Program-made: the position numbers and the translations under genes
In this document: piece by piece, positions 44,500 to 52,473 of the stretch
How the letters are laid out: each line of letters begins with the position of its first letter
Position numbering within the stretch: position 1 is the first letter of the stretch
The notes under the pieces: model-generated
Databases searched by the model: none
What the model was told of the DNA's origin: nothing
The model's input: the letters and a program-made list of their open reading frames with translations, nothing else
Assembly: GCF_000687915.1 (NCBI RefSeq)
Contig: NZ_JHZY01000004.1
Coordinates: 1,560,001-1,624,000 of the forward strand
Source: Leeuwenhoekiella sp. MAR_2009_132
Lineage (GTDB): Bacteria; Bacteroidota; Bacteroidia; Flavobacteriales; Flavobacteriaceae
Length of the DNA: 64,000 bases
Direction of reading: 5' to 3'

Positions 44500-44612
44500 T
44501 GCACTTTTTAAGGCCCCTTGCCTTTTAATTAATATAGTATTTTTAGTTTTTAAGGTATCTTTTATTCCCTGTAATACGTGATTAGATTGATACCTTTAGT
44601 TATATAAAATTT

Positions 44613-45947
44613 ATGGATCCATTTTTTGTAAAAGGTGCTCAGCTTTTTCTGAGTCTTTCAATATTAATCGTACTTCACGAGTTTGGTCATTTTATACCGG
44701 CCCGTTTATTTAAAATACGTGTAGAGAAATTCTTCCTGTTTTTTGATGTCAAATTTGCCCTGTTTAAAAAACAAATTGGGGAAACAGTTTATGGTATAGG
44801 CTGGTTGCCTCTGGGTGGTTATGTAAAAATCGCCGGGATGATAGATGAGAGTATGGATAAGGAGGCTATGGCTCAGGAACCTAAAGAATGGGAATTTCGT
44901 TCTAAGCCGGCCTGGCAGCGACTTATCGTTATGATAGGTGGAGTTACCGTAAATATTGTGCTAGGATTCTTTATCTACATAATGATCATTGCAACTTATG
45001 GGGATGAGTATTCTACACCAGAAGATTTAAAATACGGCTTTGGTTTCACCCCTACGATGGAGCAGTATGGCTTTGAACAGGGAGACAAAATACTTGCTGT
45101 AAATGGTGAAGAATTAGAAGATCAGTTAGCGTTTCCGCAAATGTTAATGATGCGTGATGTTTCTAAAGTTACGGTACTTCACGAAAACGGAAGTCAGGAA
45201 GAATTAAGCCTTCCTGATGATATTGGGATGCAGTTGTTTAAATCTGGTGAGATGTTTGGGGTTAACTTTCCGCGTACACCGGTCTATTTAGATTCGGTTT
45301 TTGGAGGTGCAGAACAAGCAGGAGTACTGGGGACCGATGAATTATTGAAAATAAATGATTACCCCATAAAATATAAAAGTGATGCGAGTTACGCCTTGCA
45401 GGCTAAAAAAGATAGTATCGCAACCATTACCGTTTCTCGGGACGGAGTAGAGCGCAAATTTGAAATCCCTATGGGTGATCAAAAAATGGTAGGAGTAGGT
45501 TTTGGCTTTGCAGATAAAGACTATTTAATGCCAGAACGTCGTAAGCGGGAATATGGTATTGGAGAAAGTATTAGTAGAGGTGTAGGTTATGGGTATGATA
45601 AATTGAGGGACTATGTAACTCAGTTTAAATATGTGTTTACTTCTAAAGGAGCCTCTCAGGTAGGTGGTTTTGGAGCGATTGCAGGCCTTTTTCCTGACAC
45701 ATGGAACTGGTTGTCCTTTTGGGAAACTACCGCGTTTATATCGATCATACTGGCGTTTATGAATATTTTACCTATACCGGCATTAGATGGTGGGCACGTA
45801 ATGTTCTTATTGTATGAAATTATTACCGGAAGAAAACCTAGCGACAAATTTTTAGAATATGCGCAAATGATAGGCTTCTTCTTGCTAATTGCCTTAGTAT
45901 TATATGCTAACGGAAACGATGTGTATCGCTGGATCACGGGTGGATAA
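44613..45947 (+). CDS. rseP: RIP metalloprotease RseP (site-2 protease)
   Basis: A 444-aa intramembrane protease. The zinc motif H22-E-F-G-H26 is in LSILIVLHEFGHFIPARLF, with the second catalytic Asp in NILPIPALDGGHV. Between them lie one or two PDZ domains (FEQGDKILAVNGEELED and GTDELLKINDYPIKY). It cleaves membrane-bound anti-sigma factors or signal peptide remnants. It is followed by a 16-bp hairpin terminator and then tRNA-Asn. Confidence 0.94.
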   Translation: MDPFFVKGAQLFLSLSILIVLHEFGHFIPARLFKIRVEKFFLFFDVKFALFKKQIGETVYGIGWLPLGGYVKIAGMIDESMDKEAMAQEPKEWEFRSKPAWQRLIVMIGGVTVNIVLGFFIYIMIIATYGDEYSTPEDLKYGFGFTPTMEQYGFEQGDKILAVNGEELEDQLAFPQMLMMRDVSKVTVLHENGSQEELSLPDDIGMQLFKSGEMFGVNFPRTPVYLDSVFGGAEQAGVLGTDELLKINDYPIKYKSDASYALQAKKDSIATITVSRDGVERKFEIPMGDQKMVGVGFGFADKDYLMPERRKREYGIGESISRGVGYGYDKLRDYVTQFKYVFTSKGASQVGGFGAIAGLFPDTWNWLSFWETTAFISIILAFMNILPIPALDGGHVMFLLYEIITGRKPSDKFLEYAQMIGFFLLIALVLYANGNDVYRWITGG

Positions 45948-45954
45948 GCTTAGA

Positions 45955-46001
45955 AAAACAATTTTTAAAATGCTTTAAAAAAGTTTTTTAAAAATTGTTT
46001 T
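45955..46001 (+). terminator. AT-rich terminator of rseP
   Basis: A perfect 16-bp inverted repeat AAAACAATTTTTAAAA / TTTTAAAAATTGTTTT with a 15-nt loop. The 3' arm overlaps the -33 TTG (46000-46002) of the tRNA promoter. Confidence 0.75.
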
Positions 46002-46028
46002 GTGGGTTTAAATAGTTGTGTATATTTG
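46000..46028 (+). promoter_or_regulatory. Promoter of tRNA-Asn
   Basis: TTG (46000-46002), 18 bp, TATATTTG (46021-46028): a consensus Bacteroidota promoter. The roughly 90-nt leader holds GTTCTTTAAGACAT (46044-46057), similar to rRNA leader boxA-like sequences, and a hairpin TCAACAT / ATGTTGA (46078-46095). Confidence 0.75.
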
Positions 46029-46124
46029 CATCCGCTTTCAGCAAATAAGCGAAACGTTCTTTAAGACATAACAAACTTCAACATTGCGATGTTGATAGAT
46101 GATTTTAAAAATTTAAAGATAAAT

Positions 46125-46198
46125 TCCTCCTTAGCTCAGTTGGTTAGAGCATTTGACTGTTAATCAAAGGGTCCTTGGTTCGAGCCCAAGAGGGGGAG
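46125..46198 (+). tRNA. tRNA-Asn (GTT)
   Basis: A cloverleaf of 74 nt. The acceptor stem is TCCTCCT / AGGGGGA with one G-T pair, the D arm GCTC/GAGC, the anticodon stem TTTGA/TCAAA with anticodon GTT at 46159-46161, and the T arm CTTGG/CCAAG with TTCGAGC. The discriminator base is G, and CCA is not encoded (GCA follows). It is a single gene with its own promoter and terminator. Confidence 0.95.
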
Positions 46199-46205
46199 CA
46201 AAATT

Positions 46206-46237
46206 AAGCCTTAACTAATTCTAGTTGAGGCTTTTTT
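46206..46237 (+). terminator. Terminator of tRNA-Asn
   Basis: Stem AAGCCTTAACTA / TAGTTGAGGCTT with one G-T pair and loop ATTC, then a T-run, 8 nt past the tRNA. Confidence 0.85.
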
Positions 46238-46386
46238 GTTTTTAGGCGGTTTGGTTTATCTAACCGTTTATCTAAAATAGATTAGACAGCAGAAGAAAAA
46301 GGTAGCTCTTCTTATGAGTTGGCTAATATTGCAATGAGTTTAAGTTTAATGGAAGCTAGATAAGCTTTAAGTGAAATTTAAATTTT

Positions 46387-47367
46387 CTAACCTAGAAAAA
46401 CCTCTTGATTATGCCAAGCTAAAGCTTCAACAGAAGGTAGATACTTTTCATATTTAGGCAATTTAATTGGAAATCCACTAAGATCTAGAAGCTCTCTCGT
46501 AGATTCAGATTCATTTATAGAAGAAGAGATTTGCACTTTATACTTTAAGTCTATCGTTATGAGACCTCTATCAAATGCTCTATGCAAAGTAGGGCTTAAG
46601 GATATGCCATTGCTTATAGTATCATCCTGACTTTGACTAAAAGGAATTATGTGGCAGGCGTCAACCATCTGAAAATTATGATTGGAAATGACTTTTAATC
46701 CTGAAATACAACAAGTATAGTCATATATCTTAGGTACTGTTTTTTTGAATACACCTCCTCTAACAAATAATTCCTCTTCAAAATTAGTTTCTTCAAGTTT
46801 AGCTTTAATACTATTCAATTTTAATACGTATTCAGCTCTTGAATCATTTAATATTTGTTGCTCTATTATGTTTTCTAAATATCCTTGTTTATTAGCTTGA
46901 AGAGCAAGTGTATGTCCCGGAAAGTATGACTCTAATAGAAATTTCTTCATTATAATTCTATAGGACTGTATTTGAAGTAATTCAAATAATTCCTTGTCAA
47001 TTTCAGCAAAGGCAACTAGTTCAATAAGTTTGTAAATGCTTTTTGCACTTTTCATTTTATCAAACGTTCTTTCAAAACCCATTCGAGGAATTAATCTATA
47101 AAAAGGTTCACTTTTCATGTGGAAAAAAGGAAGGGCAAAATTATCGTGATGCCCTGTTTCAACTAAAGCAGCAAAATATTCTTTAAATCTTAATACCAAT
47201 TCTGGAGTAATGTCAAATCTATTACTAGTTAATAGACCTCTTTCAGCAATATCTATGATAGAAATCAGAAGAATAGGCTTGTGAGGAGCTTTGCCAAAGC
47301 CAGGATTAAAACCTCTATTCAATTTCTTGAAATGGTTTAAATATTTTACTAATAATTCTTCCATCAT
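46387..47367 (-). CDS. HNH endonuclease with N-terminal sulfur-binding-like domain
   Basis: A 326-aa protein. The N-terminus (residues about 5-100) reads KLNRGFNPGFGKAPHKPIL, then ITPELVLRFKEYFAAL and FALPFFHMKSEPFYRLIPR. This matches the start of the restriction-type proteins in which an SBD reads APHKPLLLL... FWRL and binds phosphorothioated DNA. The C-terminal HNH domain (about 215-300) has CCISG, DACHIIPFSQS, DTISNGISLSPTLHRAFDRGLITID: a Cys, the HNH His pair and Asn, all present. It is likely a standalone modification-dependent restriction enzyme. It is more AT-rich than its neighbours and lies beside tRNA-Asn, suggesting horizontal acquisition. The SBD assignment is from memory of family sequences. 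Confidence 0.75.
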   Translation of the reverse strand: MMEELLVKYLNHFKKLNRGFNPGFGKAPHKPILLISIIDIAERGLLTSNRFDITPELVLRFKEYFAALVETGHHDNFALPFFHMKSEPFYRLIPRMGFERTFDKMKSAKSIYKLIELVAFAEIDKELFELLQIQSYRIIMKKFLLESYFPGHTLALQANKQGYLENIIEQQILNDSRAEYVLKLNSIKAKLEETNFEEELFVRGGVFKKTVPKIYDYTCCISGLKVISNHNFQMVDACHIIPFSQSQDDTISNGISLSPTLHRAFDRGLITIDLKYKVQISSSINESESTRELLDLSGFPIKLPKYEKYLPSVEALAWHNQEVFLG

Positions 47368-47543
47368 TGTTTAAGTCCATTATTGAAATTTAAACTTTTC
47401 ATCATGAATTAAAGAAAATGATGTAGAAAAAATCTGATAATAAAAGGCCTCTTTGTTCTTATACATTTCGTTTTCATCTCCTTACCACTCTCAACTTACC
47501 CTATCAATACTTTACACAAAAATTCGATTTTCATAAATTTCTC

Positions 47544-47565
47544 AATGTAAAGCTTGCTTTACATT
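47544..47565. promoter_or_regulatory. Operator 1 of the XRE pair
   Basis: AATGTAAAGC / GCTTTACATT with TT between: 10-bp arms. The -33 TTG (47554-47556) of the promoter falls in its centre. Confidence 0.75.
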
Positions 47566-47577
47566 TGAAAATAGGTT

Positions 47578-47585
47578 TATATTTG
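47578..47585 (+). promoter_or_regulatory. -7 element of the XRE pair
   Basis: TATATTTG, consensus TAnnTTTG, 21 bp after TTG at 47554-47556. It overlaps the left edge of operator 2. Confidence 0.65.
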
Positions 47586-47601
47586 TAAAGTGTACTTTAC
47601 A
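47584..47601. promoter_or_regulatory. Operator 2 of the XRE pair
   Basis: TGTAAAGT / ACTTTACA with GT between: 8-bp arms. It shares TGTAAAG-N4-CTTTACA with operator 1, centre to centre 38 bp, and overlaps the -7 box and the likely transcription start. Confidence 0.75.
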
Positions 47602-47622
47602 TTAATCAAAAAACAATCAATT

Positions 47623-48012
47623 ATGAAATCAAAACAGAAATTTTCAAAAAAGTATCTTCTAATGTGGGCATTAGCCTGGGTGTGTACCACAGCCCTGGTA
47701 ACCTTTGGCTCTATGTATTTATGGGAATCATCACTGCTTACGGGCATTGCTATTATACTAAGTCTGGCTGTGGGAGTAGGTATGGTGCTTGCTAATAGAA
47801 AATTTGTAAACGCGGCTGATGAGTTGCAACGTAAAATTCAATTAGAATCTATGGGGCTTACGCTTGGGCTCACCGTTGTGGTAGGTCTTGCCTATTCTCA
47901 ATTAGATACTACCGGCTTACTCAATTCTGATGCTGAGATTAGCACCCTGTTGTTGTTTATGGGGGTGACGTATATAGTTTGTACTGCCATTAATAGCCGA
48001 AAGTACTCATGA
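47623..48012 (+). CDS. Four-helix membrane protein coupled to an XRE regulator
   Basis: A 129-aa protein. I take the ATG at 47623 (MKSKQKFSKKY). The GTG at 47590 lies inside operator 2 and upstream of any plausible leader. There are about four transmembrane segments (LMWALAWVCTTALVTFGSMYL, LLTGIAIILSLAVGVGMVLA, LGLTLGLTVVVGLAYSQL and LLFMGVTYIVCTAINS). The last codons overlap the start of the XRE gene (ATGA). It resembles membrane proteins that partner with small HTH regulators in Firmicutes and Bacteroidota. Its function is unknown. Confidence 0.78.
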   Translation: MKSKQKFSKKYLLMWALAWVCTTALVTFGSMYLWESSLLTGIAIILSLAVGVGMVLANRKFVNAADELQRKIQLESMGLTLGLTVVVGLAYSQLDTTGLLNSDAEISTLLLFMGVTYIVCTAINSRKYS

Positions 48013-48203
48013 AAAACAACATCAAAACGCTAAGAGCCACGTTTGATTTCACTCAGGAAGATTTGGCAAACCGCATAGAAGTCTCGCGGCAGACGATTAA
48101 TGCCATAGAAAAAGGTAAATTTGACCCAAGTTTACCTACCGCTTTTAGACTCGCAGCTGTATTTAAATGTACCATAGAAGAGCTGTTTGTCTATGAGCCC
48201 TAG
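48009..48203 (+). CDS. Small XRE-family regulator
   Basis: A 64-aa helix-turn-helix protein: NIKTLRATFDFTQEDLANRIEVSRQTINAIEKGKFDPSLPTAFRLAAVFKCTIEELF. The recognition helix lies in SRQTINAIE. There is no other domain. Its start overlaps the membrane gene stop, so both come from the promoter with operators at 47544 and 47584. Autoregulation by this protein is the simplest reading. Confidence 0.9.
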   Translation: MKNNIKTLRATFDFTQEDLANRIEVSRQTINAIEKGKFDPSLPTAFRLAAVFKCTIEELFVYEP

Positions 48204-48217
48204 TCTAAAATGTTACC

Positions 48218-48931
48218 ATGCAGAAATTTATCTCAAATAATCTACCTAAACTGGTTTCGGTCTTGCTGTTTTTAAGTCTGGTACTGGCCTATTTTTTTAT
48301 CCCAGATGTGCAAACCTTTTTTAATAAGGCCTGGCAGATTTTAACCAGTGGCGATGAGCAGCGTATTGAGAAGTGGGTCTCTTCCTTTGGCTGGGTAGGA
48401 CCTGTTGTGTTAATTGTAGCCATGATCGCCCAGATGTTTTTAATTATAATTCCCTCTGTAGTACTTATGGCTGTTTGTATTCTTGCCTACGGGCCCGTCT
48501 GGGGAAGTTTACTCGTGTTTGTGGCTATAGGGTGTGCTTCTAGCGTAGGGTATCTTTTGGGTAAAAAATTAGGATCTGGATTAATTAATAAATTGATAGG
48601 TTCTTCTACCGAAGCTAAGCTCGAAGATTTTATTGAGGATTATGGCTTTTGGGCTATTGCAATAACACGCTTAAATCCGTTTTTATCTAATGATGCAATT
48701 AGTTTTGTAGGCGGAATATTAAAAATGAATTATCTGCGATTTATAAGCGCCACACTTCTTGGGGTAGCGCCATTAACAGTCTTTATTGCAATAATGGGAG
48801 AGCGCTCTGAAGGTATGAAAACCGGACTTTTATGGGGTTCTGTAGTAAGTCTTGTGATTTTTGGCCTGTATGTGTATTGGAGTAAACGTCGTAAAAAGAA
48901 ACTCAATAAATCACCAGAGTCTAAGAAATAA
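48218..48931 (+). CDS. TVP38/TMEM64-family membrane protein
   Basis: A 237-aa polytopic protein of the VTT/SNARE-associated group. The conserved core reads GPVWGSLLVFVAIGCASSVGYLLGKKLG, then FWAIAITRLNPFLSNDAISFVGGILKMNYLRF. The R-x-N-P and SND-type motif are typical of this family. Members may act in lipid scrambling or cation transport. It starts 14 bp after the XRE gene and is probably co-transcribed. Its 3' end overlaps the convergent gene by 21 bp. Confidence 0.86.
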   Translation: MQKFISNNLPKLVSVLLFLSLVLAYFFIPDVQTFFNKAWQILTSGDEQRIEKWVSSFGWVGPVVLIVAMIAQMFLIIIPSVVLMAVCILAYGPVWGSLLVFVAIGCASSVGYLLGKKLGSGLINKLIGSSTEAKLEDFIEDYGFWAIAITRLNPFLSNDAISFVGGILKMNYLRFISATLLGVAPLTVFIAIMGERSEGMKTGLLWGSVVSLVIFGLYVYWSKRRKKKLNKSPESKK

Positions 48932-49273
48932 TAAAGTGCCTAAAAGCATACTGTTGTAAAATACAAATTCAGAAAAATCAAAGCCGGCAAAAAAGCCCCT
49001 AAATCTTCCGGTGTAATCTGTAGCGCTTACTGAAGTATTTACGTAAAATGCTTCAAAAGGCCAGAAACCGTCAGACGTATGCTCTAAATACCCAACTTGT
49101 TGCAACTGGGACTTTAAGCCGATCTCTGAATCTGTTAACAAAAAAATCTCCACCGTCTTATGTTCTGCAGTAGCCTTTATTTTTGGGGAGATACCAAAAT
49201 AATTAACGCTTAAGGCAACACAGTTCATGAGCACCAGAAAAACAGTAATTCGTATTTTAAGAGATCTTTTCAT
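48911..49273 (-). CDS. Small membrane-anchored protein, unknown
   Basis: A 120-aa protein with an N-terminal hydrophobic segment (ITVFLVLMNCVALSVNYFG), a soluble middle (TVEIFLLTDSEIGLKSQLQQVGYLEHTSDGF) and a second hydrophobic stretch at the C-terminus (YNSMLLGTLLFLRL). It overlaps the TVP38-type gene tail to tail. No family is recognised. It could be real, but the overlap leaves doubt. Confidence 0.55.
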   Translation of the reverse strand: MKRSLKIRITVFLVLMNCVALSVNYFGISPKIKATAEHKTVEIFLLTDSEIGLKSQLQQVGYLEHTSDGFWPFEAFYVNTSVSATDYTGRFRGFFAGFDFSEFVFYNSMLLGTLLFLRLW

Positions 49274-49393
49274 TTCTATTTCTTAATAGCGAAGATACAG
49301 GAGCATGCTTAGGTGTGTTAGGGGGTTTCTCCCCAGAAATGGGTATGCTTTCAATTGAGACCAATCGGGTTTATTTTAAACAATCATTATCTT

Positions 49394-49401
49394 TAAATTT
49401 G
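49394..49401 (+). promoter_or_regulatory. -7 element upstream of the acyltransferase
   Basis: TAAATTTG matches TAnnTTTG, 44 nt before the start codon. No -33 TTG at the usual distance. Confidence 0.4.
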
Positions 49402-49445
49402 TAGGTTTAGCGCGAAGTCTTTTCTTTGCCTTCAATGTTTGCACG

Positions 49446-50198
49446 ATGAGAAAACTAATAGCATACCCCTTAAGTATTATCTTCTATCTCGCTTTTGGCC
49501 TGGTAATCGTAATTTTTCATCCCATACAATGGTTGTGTTATAACCTTTTAGGATATCAGGCGCATAAAAAGAGTGTAGATTACCTCAATTTTATGATTAT
49601 GCGTACGCTCAATCTATTGGGCACACGTTTTAGTTTTGAAAATAAGCATACGATAAAGCGCGATCAGCCTATAATTATTGTGGCAAACCATCAGGGGCAG
49701 TGGGATATTCCGCCTATAATCTGGTATTTAAGACGTCTTCACCCTAAGTTTGTAAGCAAAGTAGAGCTGGGCAGGGGTATTCCCAGTATCTCATATAACC
49801 TGCGTAAAGGAGGTTCAGCATTAATAGACCGAAAAGACAAAAGACAATCTATACTTGCAATACGGGATCTCACTAAAACATTGAATGCGACAAACAGATC
49901 TGTTGTAATTTTTCCGGAAGGAACACGCAGTAAAACCGGTATCCCAAAGGAATTTGCTAAAGGAGGTTTAGTTACATTGTTTAAATCTATGCCCACAGCT
50001 TTAATCGTGCCTGTCACCATTAATAATTCGTGGAAGTTGATGCGCTGGGGAGGTTTTCCGCAAGACATAGGGGTTCACGTAAAGCATCACGTACACACAC
50101 CTATTCCGGTAGCAAATCACGATCCTGAAGAATTGGTGAAAATTGTACAGGCCGTGGTTTTGGCAGACTTTAAAGAAATACGACAGCACAGATCTTAA
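49446..50198 (+). CDS. 1-acyl-sn-glycerol-3-phosphate acyltransferase (PlsC-like)
   Basis: A 250-aa acyltransferase. An N-terminal membrane segment is followed by the catalytic NHxxxxD in VANHQGQWDIPP and the acceptor motif FPEGTRSKTG. Length and order match the PlsC family. It transfers an acyl chain to lysophosphatidate to make phosphatidate in the inner membrane. The HD hydrolase follows 16 bp downstream and may be in the same operon. Confidence 0.93.
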   Translation: MRKLIAYPLSIIFYLAFGLVIVIFHPIQWLCYNLLGYQAHKKSVDYLNFMIMRTLNLLGTRFSFENKHTIKRDQPIIIVANHQGQWDIPPIIWYLRRLHPKFVSKVELGRGIPSISYNLRKGGSALIDRKDKRQSILAIRDLTKTLNATNRSVVIFPEGTRSKTGIPKEFAKGGLVTLFKSMPTALIVPVTINNSWKLMRWGGFPQDIGVHVKHHVHTPIPVANHDPEELVKIVQAVVLADFKEIRQHRS

Positions 50199-50214
50199 TT
50201 TAAAATATCTTCAA

Positions 50215-50892
50215 TTGAACGCGCTTTTACACTTACATAAATCAGACATCGAACTCATTGAGAAAACCAGTGTTTTTGTAAAAACAACGCTTTTAAATGC
50301 TGAAGGGGGCCACGACTGGTTTCATACCTTACGTGTTTATAAAAATGCGTTGCATATCGCACAGGGCGAAACGTGTAATATTATGGTTGTTGCCCTAGGC
50401 GCTTTACTGCATGATATTGCAGATTCAAAATTTCACGATGGTGATGAGCACGTAGGTCCACGAGTTGCACGGGAGTTTTTAAAAAAAGAAAATGCTGCAG
50501 AAAGTCTCATTGAGGCTGTGATTCTTATTATTGAAAATATCTCGTTTAAAGGCGGAAACCGAAAGACAGAGCATAACAGTATTGAGCTAAAAATCGTGCA
50601 GGATGCAGACCGACTAGATGCGATAGGAGCTATTGGGATAGCGCGAACTTTTAATTATGGCGGCTTTAAAAATCGAAAATTATACGATCCTGCTATACCG
50701 CCAAAACTAGATATGACTGTTGAAGAATATAAGAAGTCTGATGCGCCCACCATTAACCACTTCTACGAGAAGCTTTTACTTCTTAAAGACCGTATGCATA
50801 CTGAGACGGCAAAAAAAATAGCGGCAAAGCGGCACGAGTTTATGGAAGATTTTTTAACTCAATTCTATGCAGAATGGGAGGGAAGCTTGTAA
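50215..50892 (+). CDS. HD-domain phosphohydrolase
   Basis: A 225-aa protein. I take the TTG at 50215 (MNALLHLHKSDIELIEKTSVFVKTTL). An upstream TTG at 50143 lies inside the plsC gene and no ATG exists. HD motifs: GGHDWFHTLRVYKNAL (His), ALLHDIADSKFHDGD (His-Asp), and a C-terminal Asp in VQDADRLDAIGAIG. It is probably a metal-dependent phosphohydrolase acting on nucleotides, like YedJ-type proteins. The substrate is not known. Confidence 0.85.
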   Translation: MNALLHLHKSDIELIEKTSVFVKTTLLNAEGGHDWFHTLRVYKNALHIAQGETCNIMVVALGALLHDIADSKFHDGDEHVGPRVAREFLKKENAAESLIEAVILIIENISFKGGNRKTEHNSIELKIVQDADRLDAIGAIGIARTFNYGGFKNRKLYDPAIPPKLDMTVEEYKKSDAPTINHFYEKLLLLKDRMHTETAKKIAAKRHEFMEDFLTQFYAEWEGSL

Positions 50893-51339
50893 TTATTGCC
50901 CTGTTTAGATTTTCGGTTTAGATTGCTTTTTAACACTAAAAAACGACAAGGGGCTAAAGTGAATTACTTAATCTATAAGGAAGCTTGTAACTGTTAAAGT
51001 TTAGTACTCTTCTTGATAAGAAAATAGCATTTTTAATAACTTTTTCAGCCTAAAAAAAGCTCAGGTAAAACACTTTTAAACGCCTGTAATTGCACTTGCT
51101 AAGGAGCTTTTTAGAGGTTAAAAAACGGTATATTTCTAAGTATTATATATTGGTATAATTACCTCGTTTTCAAGTTTTTGCAATGGTTTTCTGCATGTTG
51201 TAGGTAAATTCTTGTTTATGCTCAATGTTGAAAACTTTGTTGAAAACGTCAGGCCGCTTTTCGGCTTTAACCCTTCTTTTTTTTTGATATTTGTTAGTCC
51301 CTAATTATCGGTACTTAATCACTAAAAAAATAGACGGAC
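50893..51339. promoter_or_regulatory. 447-bp intergenic region upstream of nrdB
   Basis: No gene is seen. It holds a direct repeat TGTTGAAAAC at 51226-51235 and 51238-51247, and an inverted GTTTTCAA at 51166-51173. A long-range AAAAAGCTC (51054-51062) / GAGCTTTTT (51101-51109) pair could form a stem. No consensus TAnnTTTG with a TTG is found, and no match to an NrdR box. Confidence 0.4.
51226..51247 (+). repeat. Direct repeat TGTTGAAAAC upstream of nrdB
   Basis: Two copies of TGTTGAAAAC (51226-51235 and 51238-51247), start to start 12 bp, with an inverted GTTTTCAA at 51166-51173. They lie 92-114 bp upstream of nrdB and are candidate regulator-binding sites. Confidence 0.45.
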
Positions 51340-52326
51340 ATGAGTAATGCAGTAGAGCCAATTTTACAGGAAAACAAAAATCGATTTGTGATTTTTCCAA
51401 TACAACACCCTGATATCTGGGAGTGGTACAAAAAATCTGAAGCGAGTTTTTGGACTGCAGAAGAGATTGATCTACACCAGGATCTTTCAGACTGGACCAC
51501 TAAGCTAAATGCAGATGAGCGTTACTTTATAAAACATATTTTAGCATTCTTTGCCGCTTCAGACGGTATCGTAAATGAAAATCTTGCAGAAAACTTCGTA
51601 AATGAAGTACAATATTCTGAGGCTAAATTTTTCTACGGCTTTCAGATTATGATGGAAAATATTCATTCTGAAACGTACTCGTTGCTTATTGATACCTACG
51701 TTAAAGATGAAAAAGAAAAAGATCAGCTATTCAATGCGATCGAAACCTTTCCTGCAATCAAGAAAAAAGCAGACTGGGCTTTAAAATGGATTGACAGTCC
51801 TTCTTTTGCTGAGCGTTTAATCGCTTTTGCAGCCGTTGAAGGTATTTTCTTTTCTGGGGCATTTTGTTCAATCTTCTGGTTAAAGAAAAGAGGACTTATG
51901 CCAGGTCTTACGTTCTCAAATGAGTTGATTTCCAGAGATGAGGGTGTACATTGTGATTTTGCGGTGCACTTGCACAACAATCACTTGATAAATAAAGTTC
52001 CTAAAGAACGCATTCGCGAGATTATTGTTGATGCTTTAAATATTGAGCGTGAGTTTATTACAGAGTCACTTCCTGCTAGTTTAATAGGAATGAATTCTAA
52101 ATTAATGACACAATATCTTGAGTTTGTTACAGATAGATTGCTTGTAGAGTTAGAGTGCGAGAAGGAGTACAATACCACAAATCCATTTGATTTTATGGAT
52201 ATGATTTCCCTTCAGGGTAAAACTAACTTCTTTGAGAAGCGTGTAGGTGAGTACCAGAAGGCAGGTGTTGCAAGCGGAAGCGGCGGCACCGAAGGTCAAA
52301 AAATTAGCTTTGATGCTGATTTTTAG
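51340..52326 (+). CDS. nrdB: Ribonucleotide reductase small subunit NrdB
   Basis: A 328-aa class I beta subunit. The metal ligands appear in the usual spacing: HQDLSDW (Asp), [42 protein letters not shown] (Glu, His), EGIFFSGAF (Glu), and [15 protein letters not shown] (Glu, His). The radical Tyr is expected near AEKFFYG. It generates the radical for NTP reduction. It is followed by nrdA after 147 bp on the same strand, so it is probably the same operon. Confidence 0.96.
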   Translation: MSNAVEPILQENKNRFVIFPIQHPDIWEWYKKSEASFWTAEEIDLHQDLSDWTTKLNADERYFIKHILAFFAASDGIVNENLAENFVNEVQYSEAKFFYGFQIMMENIHSETYSLLIDTYVKDEKEKDQLFNAIETFPAIKKKADWALKWIDSPSFAERLIAFAAVEGIFFSGAFCSIFWLKKRGLMPGLTFSNELISRDEGVHCDFAVHLHNNHLINKVPKERIREIIVDALNIEREFITESLPASLIGMNSKLMTQYLEFVTDRLLVELECEKEYNTTNPFDFMDMISLQGKTNFFEKRVGEYQKAGVASGSGGTEGQKISFDADF

Positions 52327-52473
52327 ATTATAATTTTCATTTTGGCTTAGGCCAAATACACAATACCATATTTATTTTAATTCAGGTTAAAATGTATTTC
52401 ATTTTGACCCATAAACCACTTTTTTCAAAATTTCGCCAAAATAATTTTGAAAAATCTTTAAAACTGAAGCCTT

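Noticed and set aside
46125..47367. Integrative element inserted at tRNA-Asn
   Set aside because: No integrase and no second copy of the tRNA 3' end is visible downstream. The HNH gene may still be transferred, but an element boundary cannot be supported.
51166..51247. DnaA boxes or replication origin
   Set aside because: The TGTTGAAAAC repeats do not match TTATCCACA, and no dnaA, dnaN or AT-rich unwinding cluster is present.
50893..51339. Cobalamin riboswitch or NrdR box upstream of nrdB
   Set aside because: No B12-box-like sequence or NrdR palindrome was seen, and the enzyme is class I and does not need B12.
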